Part shown: positions 49,374 to 62,998 of the stretch, in pieces
How positions within the stretch are numbered: the stretch's first letter is position 1
Layout: each line of letters opens with the position of its first letter
Source of the DNA: Phaeotremella fagi
Taxonomy: Eukaryota > Basidiomycota > Tremellomycetes > Tremellales > Phaeotremellaceae
Direction of reading: 5' to 3'
Length of the DNA: 64,000 nt
Assembly (NCBI GenBank): GCA_001599715.1
Contig: BCHU01000001.1
Span: forward strand, 1,411,634 to 1,475,633
Program-made: the position numbers and the translations under genes
The notes under the pieces: model-generated
Database searches by the model: none
What the model saw: the letters and a program-made list of their open reading frames with translations, nothing else
What the model was told of the DNA's origin: nothing

Positions 49374-49791
49374 GGTTTTTGTGTGATATGGATCTCGTCT
49401 GGCGAAATAGTGGAATTGAGAGAGGATGATAGTGATGTTTAAGCATTTGACAGGTCATAGGTGGTAACTACTGGAGTGGCTTGTTTCGAAGACCATTGCC
49501 ATAAAAGGACAAAAGAGAAAGGAGTTATGGAATTACATTTTCCCTTGTTCGCAAAAATGCCACTAACACCGTACAGGTAAAGAAAGTTACAAATTTCAGG
49601 CATTCCATCAATACTCTTCGGAGACCTAACCCTCGTCAAATTGTCCTCACCCCGATGACTCCGTCCACAAGTCAGACTCGTACTATGCTAGGCATGACAT
49701 AATTGCATTACACAGAGACGACTCTAATCACCTGAATATATGTAAACAAATGGCACTTTGATCGCCCCTTCAACCCTGCCTCCTCTACAAT
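49374..49791. other. Intergenic region
   Basis: These 418 bp are the promoter of the 49373 gene and the 3' flank of the sugar transporter. Nothing else seen. Confidence 0.45.
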
Positions 49792-51619
49792 TTATGCGAA
49801 CTCTGAATGAGCAGGAACTTCTTTGGCAGTGTTGTGTTGAGCGTCGAGAGCAGTTTGTAACTGCTCCCCATCGAAGATGACCTTGATCTCCTCCAATGTG
49901 TGTCCCTTGGTCTCGGGGCTAAGCTCAAAATCAACAAAAATTCTTGAGCACTACTGAGAAAATCCAAACTCACAAGAAAAAGTAGATTGCGATCAACATG
50001 AAAACCAAAATGACGTCGTAGACGATGTAGTATTTCCATGCTATTGCTGATAAACCGATAGGGTTGACGAATTGGTTAAAGAACAGGGCAAGGTAGATAC
50101 AGAACTGAGTGATACAGTATCCCTTGGCACGAAGGGAATATGGTAAGACTTCAATTGGATAGGCGGATTGTAACCCGGTGAAACCGAAATCGTAAGAAGC
50201 TGTTAAGTAGTTAGCTCAAGAACCTTTAACTGATCAAAACACCTACCAAAGAACAGGAACAAGAATGCGATAGTAGCGTAACCAACGGAACTTTCACCGT
50301 TGTTAGCATAAGTGGCTGAAAGAGCCGTGATAACGATGTAACAGATCAACATAGCCCCTGTAGAGATGAAGAACAATGGTCGACGACCTAATCGATTGGC
50401 AGAAAGGGCACCGGCGATAGCCCAAGGATAATTCCACATGTTGAGACAAACGTTGATGATAGCTTGTGTAGACGCGTCCGTTACTCCCGAAGCAGCAAGG
50501 ATAGGTGAAAGATAATAAGTGACAATTCCGTTTCCTGCCCATTGACACATGAACCCTACTAAACAACAGATCAAGAGTCTATGTCTGTTACCGGCTGTTT
50601 TGAAGAAGGTCATGAATGTTGTGTTGTTGGATTTCTCGAGGGTAAGGGCTTCGATGATTTCGTTGTATTCCATTTGAACTAATGGATCTTGTTTTTCTCC
50701 ATTAGCCTACGGAAGTCAGCTTTAAGACTTGGTATCAAAAACTGAACTGACATGGTATTTTGCAAGTATCTCTAGTGCTTGTTCGTTCTTTCCTACAGAA
50801 ACGAGGAAACGGGGTGATTCAGGCATGAAGAAAGCGACACTAGTAGTGGTCAGAGATGTTGAGGAGGGTCAACTCACACAATGCAAAGAACAACTTCTGG
50901 CCAGATTTGAAGTAAAGCTGGGAGTCTCCAGGACCAACTTCCACTCATGTGTAAAGTTCCATAGGTGATCCATCCAATGATCGTCGCCCCAATGTACCAA
51001 CTACAATTGTATAATAAACTTGCAGGACCTCTAAATCTGGGATGGGAGAGTTCTGTAGGATAATGCAATTAGTGCTGTATTTTTTAGATTGAGGATTTCG
51101 ACTTACCCATCAAGAGTGTTGGTGCAGATGTACCAGTCAAAGCTATACCGAAACCAATAATCAATCTTGTTCCCAAGAAACCGTTTGGACCGTTGGTGAA
51201 AGTTTGACCGATACCACCTGCGATAACTGAAATGGATCCAAGAAGAAGAGGGAGACGTCGACCGTATCGATCCATTAAATATGCAGAGATTGGGAGAGCT
51301 GGAAGTGCACCCAATGAGAATGCTGCGATAACCAGACCAAGATAATTCGCAGAGACATCACCAATGTTTTCGTTGACTAGAATTAGTGATGTTATTGGAT
51401 TGTTGACTTACATGCTGGGATGATCTGAAGACCATTGATGAGAGCTCCATCGACTCCACTACCAATCTGTATTCGGTCAGTGGCGAGCGATCTTTATGAA
51501 CTTACAGCTGAAGTCGTGCAGATGGCCATGTAGAACACGAGAGTTCTCAAGCCCTTATCATTCCACCATGACGGAGCTGTGTTGTTTGGGATAGTATTGT
51601 AAGCAAAATGACCAGACAT
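49792..51619 (-). CDS. MFS sugar transporter (lactose/hexose permease-like)
   Basis: Twelve-helix major facilitator of the fungal sugar-porter family in the plasma membrane. The start is MSGHFAYNTIPNNTAPSWW, then a first helix (LVFYMAICTTSAIGSGVDGAL). Helix 2-3 carries the MDRYGRRLPLLLGS loop (family D-R-x-G-R-R). A later stretch has GTRLIIGFGIALTGTSAPTL and ELSHPRFRGP, then PESPRFLVSVGKNEQALEIL. The central loop leads to MCQWAGNGIVTYYLSPIL, NRLGRRPLFFIST, and the end FPETKGHTLEEI (the PETKG signature). The C-terminus ends KEVPAHSEFA. Several short introns. The W-A-G-N-G-I-x-x-Y-Y pattern is typical of lactose-permease-like fungal transporters, but substrate is not settled. Confidence 0.93.
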
Positions 51620-52608
51620 TGTGACTATTTAGTATGACTGGTTATGGGACAGATAGACAATCTGGAGATTGGAAAATCGCTGATGGGGCAAGAAGGGGGG
51701 TCCTCGGGGTTCATCTTATAACTCCCATCTTTCAACATTATTTCTAGGTAACACAAAACAATTCGGTCCGAACCGAGCACTGTGCCAGCTACAAATAGAT
51801 CTCATTTAGGCAAAGGTGGATAAGGTGGATACCAAACAATGGCCAAAATGAAGTTTCAAATTCAGAAAACACCTCCCGATCGAGTTTAGCGTTGTTTTTC
51901 AGGGTTATAGACGTCACTTTTCTTCGGCACCCTTACCGGCTGACATGTGGGGGGGCATGGGCTGAAGTGATACGGTCGGTGAGAATCCGCTCCAGTAATT
52001 CCATCTCGGTTGAAGGAAAAGCATCGTCCAATTTGCAGTATAGCATATGGCTTCCTGCAAAGGGAGTGAGGTCCGGGAACTGGGATTTTAAACATGCACA
52101 AAAGTAAGTACTATTTTCGAAGGCTCCGCCACACTAAAGCTCGCGCTGGTATTCAATGAGGACATGTCGACAAGAACATGCAATAACAACTACAGGAACA
52201 TGGAATACTACCACACTGAACACTACGAAGAGCTGAGGGGTCGTCAATAATGCTCCAGGTATAGGTCACGTCTGGCAAAACTCCCCTTGACCCAAGTCCG
52301 CTAGAAGGCACGGTTGGAGAATTCACTTCAAGGTTGTATAGTAAAGTACAGATTTGCTTGCAGCCCTTTGGAAGCCATGGTATCTGTAGGCTGGAGGTGT
52401 TGTATTTCAGTTCAATGTGTCTAGCATAGATGAACTGGACCAAGTCAGAAGCCAGCAAGTCAAAGTCAAGCCCGCAAACGGCAAAACGATTAAGTAAGAT
52501 ATGATATGCGGGGCACCTCAAATCGAAATGCTATGCTGGTGAACACGAATTCCCCTCTTCAAAGCCTCTTTGCACCGTACATATACAATAAAAGGTTATC
52601 GTGTGATC
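51620..52608. other. Intergenic region between divergent genes
   Basis: These 989 bp hold two promoters. The minus-strand open frame at 52153-52521 has no domain, no splice sites and irregular composition, so it is not annotated. Confidence 0.45.
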
Positions 52609-53987
52609 ATGGTCGCAACATTTTCAGAAGATCTTTTTCGTCCCCCAGCAGACGTCAAGATACCCTCGACAAAATTATTGACTGAAGAAGAGGAATTGAA
52701 GTATCACGAGGTCGTGGAACACTTCTCCAGCTCGGACTTTTCACTTTCCGTTAAGAATGATAGTGAGGAGAAAGCTGTTCTGACGGAGAGGGAGTTGATG
52801 TACTTGGTGAGTAGATTCAGTTCTTGAACTTGTTACGGCTTTGTTGCGACGGCTGATTCCCTGTTTCAGTCAAGAAATACCATTATCAGATTCTTGATTG
52901 GTAAGTTCAGTCTCAGATCTTTGACCCTGCGCAGTTCAAGCTCGATCTGACACTCTGGATGACAGCGACGAAATGGGATACACCAACTGCTACCACTCGT
53001 CTAGAGAATTGTTTGATATGGAGACGAACAGAACGTGTGGATGACATCGATTACATGTCAGAGACTTGTAGTGATGAGGTGAGCCCGAGAACCCCGTTCT
53101 AACATGAATGACGAATACTGATGTACTGAATGGGCTTTTAGTCGAAGACAGGCAAAAATATCGTTATGGGTTTTACACCAACTGGACAACCTGTTATTTA
53201 TTTCTTTCCAGCGAGGAATGAGACTCCACCTGAAGAACGACGAGCTGTGCACGCTGTTTATATGTTAGAGAGAGCTGTCGATTTAATGGGAGATGGAGTT
53301 TGGTAGGTCAAAATCTATTTACTTTTCTTCTTGTCAGTTAATCGGTCATCTCAGCACTACGACTGTAATTTTTAACATGGCCGGAAAACGTCAAGGACCA
53401 CCAACAAGTGTAACGGTAAATCGTTTTTCTTTCTCATTTTGGATGTCGAAACTGACATAGCTTGTGATCAGGTCGCTCGAGATTGTCTCTATATACTATC
53501 GAATCACTATCCAGAGACCATGGGACTTACAGTATTCCTAAACATGCCCTGGGTAGCAAAAGTATTTGTTAATCTCATGTGGCCATTTGTCGATCCAATA
53601 ACGAAGAAGAAGGTCAAATTTGGGACTGACATAGTCAAAGACGGTGATATAGAAAAACAATGGCTGATGAAAGAATGTGGTGGGGATGTAGAAGTAAGTG
53701 ATATGGTTCCCTTTCTTCCTGTTCTGTTACTGATTGTTTGTTAGATGAATTACAATCATGAAACTTATTGGCCCGCTCTGGTAGCCACTTGTAAAAAGAG
53801 ACGCGAGGAGGATGCTATACGTTGGCGAGCATTGGATGGACCTAAAGTTGGAAGAGACGAGAAATTGTTCAAATTGTATCGTCAATCAGAAAAATCGAAT
53901 TCAACGAATGGCACAGCGGAGAAGATCGAGACAGGAGCAAGAGAAAACGTTGTATCAGAGGTTTCTCCCGTCGCTACTGCAGCTTAA
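52609..53987 (+). CDS. Sec14-like lipid-transfer protein (CRAL-TRIO)
   Basis: CRAL-TRIO lipid-binding protein of the Sec14 superfamily, which exchanges phosphatidylinositol and a second lipid between membranes. The start MVATFSEDLFRPPADVKIPS at 52609 is followed by a helical CRAL-TRIO-N region (LTERELMYL joined to SRNTIIRFLIATKWDTPTAT, then RLENCLIWRRTER). The lipid-binding domain follows: NIVMGFTPTGQPVIYFFPAR, then TTTVIFNMAGKR, the exon with VARDCLYILSNHYPETMGL and VFLNMPWVAKVFVNLMWPFV, and DPITKKKVKFG near the gate helix. The C-terminus is a basic and Ser/Glu-rich tail ending SEVSPVATAA. Exon 1 ends at 52806; several short introns follow. Lipid specificity cannot be told. Confidence 0.9.
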
Positions 53988-54409
53988 CGTAGATCGGAAG
54001 GTATAGCATTATTTCACCTTTCTCAAACCCTCAATAGATATGTAGAATTGTAACACAAGCATGATGACTATTTATATCTTATAATTATTGGGTACTGGAA
54101 TCTGGTTGATCGACACGACGTCATAACCCTACGCAATGTTTGACTAATTTATTTGGTTCTATTTTGATTCATTTTCACAGCCATTTTACTTTCTTGTCTC
54201 TTCTTTTAGACATCTATAATTTATCATCATTCAACTACCTCGACTTGGGTATCTACATCTCATATTATTCCGTGACCCACAAACTTTAATCCCTTTCACA
54301 AAACGTTCCAGCGCTTGGTCCATTGTACCATTGTTCTTTCGCGTCACACGATACCACAAGAAATTCGATAATCATCCTTCGAAACCGCAGTCAAACAACA
54401 TAAAAATCG
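53988..54409. other. Intergenic region
   Basis: These 422 bp hold the 3' flank of the Sec14-like gene and a CT-rich leader of the CSC1-like gene. No gene. Confidence 0.5.
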
Positions 54410-57400
54410 ATGGCAACTCTAGCTCAACATTCCTCGTACAATGCAGAATACAGTGGTCTCCTCGATAATCTTTGGTTGACATTGGCAATAGCTGGAGTAT
54501 GTTTGATTGGATCTGAGATCGAAATTCATATACCAAGGAGGAGGGGTAAGGATGGAGAATTCCGTCGAATACCTGTGAGGGTTTTCTTGGCTGCTAAGAG
54601 GGGATGGATTGCTTTTAGGGAGAGGAAGGATGTGAAGGTCAAAGAGAGATTGGATGATGGAGAGAAGGAGAATAGTGAGACGGAGGAGGAGAAGGCGAGG
54701 CGCAGACTTGGTTCTAGAGAGGGATGGGAGTTTGGATAGTGAGCTGCTCGTCTTTTACCTTTAGCGATAGCTCACACACTTGTTAGTATATTTCAAGCAA
54801 GGGCTTGGAACATGTAAGTGACCGTGTACTTTGTTGCTCTGAAGATAACATTAGCTAAGACTGAATTCATAGTTATCCTTCACCACCCGTCCCTCGGTTT
54901 CCTTTAGCTTGGATCGTCACTGCTCTGAAATGGAAGGAGAGCGATATGCCAAGCGTTATTGGTATCGACTTGACTCTTCATTCTCGTTTTTTGAGAGGAG
55001 CATTTTTCTACACTCTCTTACAAAGTATCATCATCCTTCCGATTTTACTTCCACTTCATTACATCTATTCACCAAGTTCGACACCTAACACGTCAATGCT
55101 CAAAGCTTCAATTACGAGTCTAGTGGAATCTGATGGAACTAGATGGCTATGGGTTCATGCAGTTTTGGTTTGGTGGGTGGGGATCACATGGACTATGGCA
55201 GCTCTTTGGATAGCTTGGGGGGCTGTCGCTTATCGACGAAGGGAGATTGCAAGATTAAAAGAGAGGGTTCTGAAATCGAAGAAGAGGAAATTGTTGGTTG
55301 GCGGTGGTGAAGAGGGGTTACGAGGTGATGAAGAACTTTGGTCGATAAAAGATGATTGTGAAGGTATCAAGAGGTTTAGAACATTGATGGTAACCAATGT
55401 ACCACCAGATAGTAAGTTTCTCAGTCTCGTAACACAATACTGACCAAGTCAGTGAGAGACGAGAACACTTTACGAGAATATTTCGATTTTTATCTGAAAC
55501 GATACAGAGCAAGAACAACCCCCAGATCACTCACTGAACGACTTCAACCGAAAGCTGGTAAATCGGAACCACTAGTGCCAGAGAAACCTCGTCACAGACA
55601 TCTAATACGCCATGGGAGAAACGACAATGACGCAGAAGAAACAGTTCGCCCGACGAGCCCACAGCTTGACGAGCATGGATCGAACGAGGATGCTGAACAG
55701 GACGGTGTCATAGAGGAAAGCGAAGTAGATGAGGTTGTGTTGGTGAGGAAATTGGCCGCCATCGATAGTCTTCGATCTCGTCGAACAACCGTTTTGAGAC
55801 AGATTGAAATAGTAAGTTGCGAATGACCAATCCAAATCTGACCGTTCTCAAGGCTCATGTCAAACTCGCGCAAAGAATACTTCACGCTGTAAAAGTACAC
55901 AAAACGAAACATCCAATCGATAAAAAAGGTAAAACTCCTGTTCAACCTGTTCATGATGCAGAAAAGGGAATTCAGAATTTGAACGCAGCCAGAGAGCAGG
56001 CTTTACCAGAGAGTTTGAGTCGACATGAACGACTGGATAGGTTAACTGAGGCTTTGAGTGGATTCGTGGATGATGAACCACAAGAACGAGGGGAATCTGA
56101 GGATACAGTGTGGGATGTAAGTCTTATTCTGTTGCCTGACTAATCTCTCAGGTTCTACACTCTCTACCTCGAGAACTACTTGATCCATATCAATCACTAA
56201 CCCATCTCCCAATAACATCAATTTTCCGAAATCAAAACGCCCCTCTACTAGATTACCTGACCACGAAACTCTCCTACCTAACTCTACTGCTCAACGAAGC
56301 TCGTTCCAAACCACTGTCATCTTATTCAGCTTCTTCAGCTGCCTTCGTGACGTTCAAAGATGCTCGCACCGCTCGACTTGCACTTAAAATACTCGACAGT
56401 CATCCTCGACGCAGTTTGGCTTGTCATACTCAGATGGCACCGGATTGGACGGATTTGCTATGGCCTAGATTAGGTAAAAGCGTTTATAGAAGTGAATTCG
56501 TTAGAGGCTGGGTGGTATCCTTAGGTGTTTGGGCGTTCACCATCGCATGGGTAAGTTGATTTTCACTCGAGACTGAGTGGGATTGACATTCAAATATTCA
56601 GATTTTCCCTGTTTCCTTCTTCTGTGCCATCGCCTCTTTATCAAGTATCGCCGGTTTCATCAAACCATTGGCAAATTGGTTGGCAGCCAATCCAAAGGCT
56701 TCAAGTGCAATCACAAGTTTATCACCAGTCATTTTAGTAGCTTTGTTGACTTTGGCGATATGTCCGATTTTGTTGGCGATTGCTAATAATGCTGAGACTA
56801 TCGTTACTAGGGTTGGTATACATAACAGTGTTATGAGTAGATTTTGGAAATTCCGTATGTTTACCATTTAAGTTTCATTTTGATTTCGAGTTGACAAGAA
56901 TAGTCATGGTCAACGGTGTCATCTTCTTCGCCATTGGACAAACAGCTATCGAAGCTTATCTCACTGCATTTCAAACCAACAGTTTCGATCCATTACCAAT
57001 CGTCTCTTCGGCTTTTGTGAGTATCAACCACGTATCAGAAAGCTTGTTTTACTTATGGTATATTTCAGCCTGCAGCTGCGCCATATTTCGCCTCGTATAT
57101 CCTTCTACAGATCGCTATTCAACCTTTCTTTGAGGTATTTAGATTTGGCGTGAGTGCTTCTTTGGTTTCTTGTGTAGTATCCTCATTCGACGAGCACTAA
57201 TCGAGCCTTAGTTGTCTACTATCGTTTACGTTTTTGGAACGAGGGTATCGGTTATTCCTCGACAGAGAAACAGTCGGACTGCATTGTAAGTGGAAGTGAT
57301 TATGATGACGAAAGTTTGATTGCTAAATCATCTATAGCCCAACATTCAGTCATTTCTCACAAGTGCCCCTACAGTGTATGTCAAGTTCTTCTAAGGAGGT

Positions 57401-59763
57401 CGAGTACTGACCTAGAGACACAGTGCTTGCTGGTGCCATTATGCATCTATTCATGTTACTGAAGTAAGTTTTTGCTCTGCTCTTGAAATGATCCACTGAC
57501 GATAACGTTGCGTAGTCCATTGGTCATTCCATTCTGTGAGTCTCATATAACCATAAAAATTTTCAGGTTGAATAAATGTATTGACGTGATATAGGTCTGC
57601 TCATATACGGTGCTTTATACCGTATGTCGCTTTGTCAATCATTAATTCCTGATAGCTGATCATTTGTGTAGTCATTTGGAAACGACAATTCCTCTATGTT
57701 TATGGTCGATTATACGAGACGAACGGTCGACGATCAAGTATTCGTATTTTGCGATATAGCATGGATGGACTTGCTCTGGGACAGGTGGGTGACTTTGGAA
57801 CTATGCCATAAACGTTGACTAATTACTTCGTAGTTTGTTCTGTTTGCTTTCTTTATTCTTCGTAAGTGATCTACTAGTACTGTACCGGACCATATCTAAG
57901 ACTTTGCAGAAAAAGTCAAGGGCCACTCTATTGCGACTGGAATACTTTTCTTCATCACTTTGGTTGCAAAATTAATGTGAGTATCGGGATCAGTCTGGGT
58001 TTGAACTATGCTGATAAAAACAGAATCACACGAGCTCTCAGACGCCGATTTGATAAGTGAGTGATGGTTTTCCTTACCACTCGTGCTGATATCCCACTAG
58101 ACTTGACGCTCTCGAAGGAGATATCCTATGTCCTCCGGTAGATCGTGATGACCAAACCTTGATCGACGAGGGCCTCAATGAATTTGACGCTCGTCGAGAT
58201 TCCGAGGATCACCGTGAAGGATCAATGATGCGTCAAGCACCTAAAGAAACTTGGATCCCGAAGAATCACAGTTTCTCAGATCGATACGATGGTATGAGGT
58301 TGAATTTCGGTAATTGGGTTGGGAAATGGAGTTATGCTACTTTCCATCCCAAAAAGAATGGCGCGAAAGATACGAATCGACCTATACCCTTTGACGATAG
58401 TTTCTTTTCGTCTTTGGATCGTAAAATATCTTTCGATCCTGATGTGGAATCAACTGAAAATGGTCAATCTCAGAGACCATCTTCACCGACACACGATGAG
58501 GAATTGGTCCATGAACCTGATCATGGTATTACACATTCAACAGCTAAAGCTGTGGTCCTACCTCACCATCCTTTACGTGCTTGGGAAGATATTCCACCGT
58601 ACCAAAGAGCTAGAGGGTATAACGATCAACCGGCTTATACAGATGACTTTGACGATTTCATCTGGTTACCTCGAGATCCACTTTCGACTCTTGATTTGGA
58701 TGATACAGTGGAGATGAGATTGGCGTTAACGACCTCTGCAGGTGGTGATGGTAGGATCGGAGATTGGCCACCGATTCAAATTCCAATTGCTGATGGAGAT
58801 GGTCAAAATGGCAACAAGGAATTCACATTGAAGATATCTCAACCAGGACAAGAAAACGTCTCAGTCTCTCCCATGAGTTTACCGACGTCTTTACCGGATT
58901 CACCGACGAAATCAGAAAAAGGTTTGTTGAATATCGAGATTCCAGCACATATAGGATCAGAAACGAATGATCACGAAGAAGGATTCGAGTTGATCAGAAG
59001 AAACACTCAACGTGCTGCTCAAGGATTCAGTCAATTGTTCAAAAGACCTCGGGCGACTACCTCCAATTCTGTTGGTGGCATTTCGTTACATACTTTGTCT
59101 AGTGTTCGAGAACGAGAAGGAGAACACGAAGAACGATTGGGGATTAGTGAGGACGATGTGGAGAATGGTTCGACGACTGCTGTGATTGGTAGTAACATTT
59201 TAGGGGGTGGATCTGGTTTTAATTCGATTATCACACCGGAACCTAGACCTATGAGTGAGAGAACACCTTCAGCTCCAACTACATCAAGTATTCTTCCTGC
59301 ATCTGAGGCCGAGATCGAAGGTCCAAAGAGTTCTTCGATCAGTATTCCCAAAACACCGCAACCCCAAAGAACAGGCTCCAACATCTCTTATCCAACTCTA
59401 GGCAGAGTCGGATCCCAAAGAACACCCGGAGGAGGAACTTCGACTCCCCGATCCCAATCCAACTCCAACTCCTTCCTCTCGAGATCCTTCTCGAATTCAA
59501 TGAGGAGAAATAGAGCGTCATCGAATCTTAGTCAGGGTAGCCATACGACCGCTACGGCTACGATTCAACAAGCGTTGTTCCAAGAGGTTATGGAGGAAGA
59601 GAGGAGATTGGCTGAATCGGATCGGGAGGTTCAGGGGAAGGAGAAGGAGATTGAGAATTTGGAGGTTGAGAAGGAACGTTCTAAGATTGGGGAGGGGGAG
59701 GGTGGGGTTGATGGAGTGTTTAAGACTAGACGGAATAGTAGATTTGAACGTCGGGAGCAATAG
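54410..59763 (+). CDS. CSC1/OSCA-family mechanosensitive cation channel (RSN1/PHM7 type)
   Basis: Multi-pass channel of the CSC1/OSCA/TMEM63 family, gated by membrane tension. Exon 1 ends at 54738; exons then give EFG-YIFQARAWN-IYPSPPVPRF. Transmembrane helix 1 region is SGLLDNLWLTLAIAGVCLIG. The N-terminal cytosolic domain includes RFRTLMVTNVPPD at about 55380 and the RNA-recognition-like cytosolic block at 55450-56130. The seven-helix core is at 56500-58050 (FPVSFFCAIASLSSIAGFI; PVILVALLTLAICPILLA; IFFAIGQTAIEAYLTAF; then IPFCLLIYGALY). A large C-terminal tail from about 58140 is ~530 residues, Ser/Thr/Pro-rich with acidic and coiled segments, ending RRNSRFERREQ. The order RSN1_TM, PHM7_cyt, RSN1_7TM matches the family. 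Many introns are in the core; the tail is one exon. Confidence 0.93.
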
Positions 59764-60135
59764 TTCATTCTGCGAGTGGTAATTTATCTTGTAGCTTTAG
59801 TTGGGTTTTTGTGGTATTACATTATAATCTCTAATTGACTTGTGGTGGGGACAGCATAGAAATGTATTTGGTTCTTTCATCGTTAACCTGGCAGGTTTGC
59901 TTAGCAGCTTACACTCTATTACTCTCAAGGTATATTCAATACATATTTAATCAAACTACATGAATCGAGTTGTATTCGTTGCAGTCAACTACTCGTACTG
60001 TTCATTTACATCTCTTCAATATATGACAGACACAGTTCATCAACATCTTCATTATAGATACAGACTGCAATGGGTTCACTATACACATCTATAGTACAAA
60101 CTAAAATAAAACAGTTGAAAGGTCCAACCTCGAAA
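59764..60135. other. Intergenic region between convergent genes
   Basis: These 372 bp join two 3' ends. Both genes' polyadenylation signals should lie here; none is clear. Confidence 0.5.
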
Positions 60136-61443
60136 CTATCCACGAAACGATCCATTCATTCCCGCCCGATCCCCCAAAGCCAACCCCACAGCCAACTTGA
60201 CTTGTTCAACCGTCCCCTTCCTCTCTTTCTCCAACAGACCCAACCAAACCTCCTCGTTCCTCTTCGATTCATCCCTCTCCCCCCTGATTTGTACGTTTTC
60301 ACGTCGAAGATCTTGATTCTCCCGAATCAACTTTTTGATCTCTTCGTCCTTGATCCCGAGTAATCTTTGGGTCGATTCGTCAATGGAATCCATATCCAAA
60401 TCCATAACTTCAGCCATCCATTTATTTTTGTTCAACTCGAATCCCAATCTATTTATCATCGATTCCGAAAATCCATTTAAATGATTTGTCATCTCTAGGA
60501 CACTCTCCAGATCCTCTTTCCCCGTTCCTGATGAAAAGGAATTACAACCTCCAACGAGAAGTTGGGCTTTTTGACGTAACTCGTTGTCTTTGGCTATGGA
60601 TGTCTGGTGGTGGGACAGATGATTTTTGTAGAGGTTGATCAAGTCTATCGATATTTTCCTAGTTGTTTGCGAGAGCGTTGTCCAAGCTTTCTTCAGATCG
60701 GACGGGATTGGGGTATCTGATGATGAAAATTCTGAATCGTATTCGTAGTCGGATTCTGATTCTGTTTCCTCTTCGATTGGTGTTTGGGTTGTGGGTATGG
60801 GATTGGGGACAGGGGTTTGGTAAGTTGATAAAGGGATTTTCAATTTTATAGTTGTTTTATTGATACCTTTTGTTTCTTCGTCCGGTTCGATGATTTTTGT
60901 CGGTGCTCGATTCAATTCTATAGGTGGTATCAAAAGTTTCGGATCGAGTTCATCGGAATCTTCTGATAACGTATCGTCATCATCTTCGTTGTCCAGTTTA
61001 ACACCTGGAGTTGGAGGTGTGATTCTGAGAGATGGAGTTTCTGGTGGTGGAGTGGATGAATCTGGTGATTTTTCATTGGGATCTTTTTTGATGATGAGAT
61101 CTGAGAGTGGATTTGAGAGTTTTGATGGTGATTTGAGAGTTGGTTCGATTGGATTGGAAGGGATGGAGGTTTTTGAACAGGTTGAACCGTTGATCGTTGG
61201 GGATTTTGATGATCTGGGAATGGATTCTGTGTCCCATGTGGGGTTTGATTGTGTTGTTTGGGTAGTGTCAAATCCTAGTATCTGGAAGTTGATACGTATC
61301 AGACCTCTTGGAGATAAACCAATCCTGTTGGAGATACTTTAACTCACATGTTTGATGTAAAGTAATCTACTTTTCTGCTCTGAAGTTATTGAGTTCTCAT
61401 CGTCTTCAGCTTTTCGTTTACCTTTAATGGAATTTGATTCCAT
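60136..61443 (-). CDS. Unrecognised coiled-coil protein
   Basis: Family not recognised. Two exons (61443-61348 and 61281-60136) give 413 residues; the 66-nt intron joins SRLLYIKH to ILGFDTTQTTQ in phase 0. The N-terminus is basic, MESNSIKGKRKAEDDEN, a possible nuclear signal. A Pro/Ser-rich disordered region with an acidic patch (DNEDDDTLSEDSDELD) follows. A helical domain (KKAWTTLSQTTRKISIDLINL; LNGFSESMINRLGFELNKNK) leads to a Glu/Arg-rich coiled coil (DEEIKKLIRENQDLRRENVQ) and a short C-terminus (GDRAGMNGSFRG). A kinetochore, spindle or chromatin role would fit the layout, but I have no family match. Confidence 0.75.
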
Positions 61444-62080
61444 TTTGAATGATGATGTGTTTGTATAGAAATAGAATTATTTTGGGAGGAGTTGAGGCTA
61501 TGTTACGGGTCTGATGGTAACCAAAAGTTGTGTAGCGAGTGGCAGACTTGAAACGTAGCTACCTAGCTACCATCAAAGATGGAAATCACTATACAGATGT
61601 CACCTTGATTCTTCGTTCTTGACTCTTGCATTGGATAAGTATCTTGAGAGTTGAGCTGTCGTGTTCAGTATAAACTATCTGAGTGTCAAATGAAAGATTG
61701 GAAGTAAGGTCATGTCATGCCACTGTGGATGTCAATGAGATTTCTGTTGAAGGAACTGCCGCTGTTGCTTTCGTTCACATTTCAGAGTGGCAACAACAGC
61801 TGAAATTGCAAGTTGACAGTGTAATGAAGTAATTTTTTGGCGGTGTAAAAGAACTGTTCAACATCTACATACCGTTGTTTACCATTGCCGTGATAGACGT
61901 CATTCAGAGATGCTCGTAAGTAAACTTTTTGTACCTGTACAAGTAACCGAGGATCAACGGTATCTCGGACCGCTCTGCCACTAATGGTCTGGCCTTTGGT
62001 AACTTAAGTCAAAGTGAGGTTTATTGCCCGTTAAGGAGATTTTATATGTTCAACCCTAACTGTTCAATTAGCCGATGGGT

Positions 62081-62122
62081 GAGAGAGAGGGGGGGAGGGA
62101 GAGTGAGTGAGTGAGAAAGAGA
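62081..62122 (+). repeat. GA/GAGT simple-sequence repeat
   Basis: A purine-rich microsatellite: GA dinucleotides, a G run, then GTGA-type units. It lies about 960 bp upstream of the Tvp38-like start. Confidence 0.85.
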
Positions 62123-62990
62123 CACAGGTACTGTAAGAGAGGCAAGAGTGCCAGTATCCATCCATCTCTATGTCATTCATTGGGATACTCGGTCCATATC
62201 GAAAGCCGTAGCATACAGCAATAGAAGAGTAGATAATATTATCAATTCATCTCCTACTCCAACACCATCTCCCACTCCAACTCCCTTTTCATCTTCCATC
62301 GCACGTTCGCTCTTAGTTTAAACTATTTCCCTAAACTGCGGGTCTGACTCCAACCAAAGCTTGCAAGCTTGAACCAATAGAACCAATTCAATAATTGATC
62401 GGCAACGTTGATCTACGCTAGTTCACCTTTAAATTAACAGAACCTGGCAAAGACCCAAAAAAATACCCTTGCGTCATTATTCATCTCGTTGGCTGTGGAT
62501 TTGGTTCACCTTGTCAAAGTAACAATTAACTTAACAGTATAGCTGTCGTTGTATCCCACTGCATTCCAAGACTTTTGATACTTTTTCAACTCAGGTTCCC
62601 AAGTCGAGACTTTTCTTGGCGATTTTACCTTGTTCACTGTAATCGCCATAACAACTTATATCTACATCATCGATTATTGCTCAATTTCAATTTCAACTTT
62701 TACTCCAACATATTTATCAACTATCATCTTTGTGATCAACATCTGAATTATTATATATACACATCGATTTTTAAAGGATCAGTTTAGGACCCTCCCACCC
62801 TCAGTGAAAATTAATCTATTAATAATCACTCTACCAGCTCACCCGGACTACGTCGTTAAATATCGATTCAACGCATATCTTTCCTTGTCGATTTTCTATT
62901 AGTCACTAAACGGTTACCGATACGTTAGCCAATCAATACAAGGCTGTGATTTCACTGCTTTTCTCGTTTCCACCTCTGAAACTAGATTTC

Positions 62991-62998
62991 TATATATA
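62991..62998 (+). promoter_or_regulatory. TATA-box-like motif upstream of Tvp38-like gene
   Basis: TATATATA lies 85 bp before the start codon at 63076, a sensible distance for a core promoter. No other element was identified. Confidence 0.4.

Noticed and set aside
52153..52521. 122-codon open frame on the minus strand
   Set aside because: Composition and Cys pattern look random; it lies between divergent genes without splice logic or recognisable domain.
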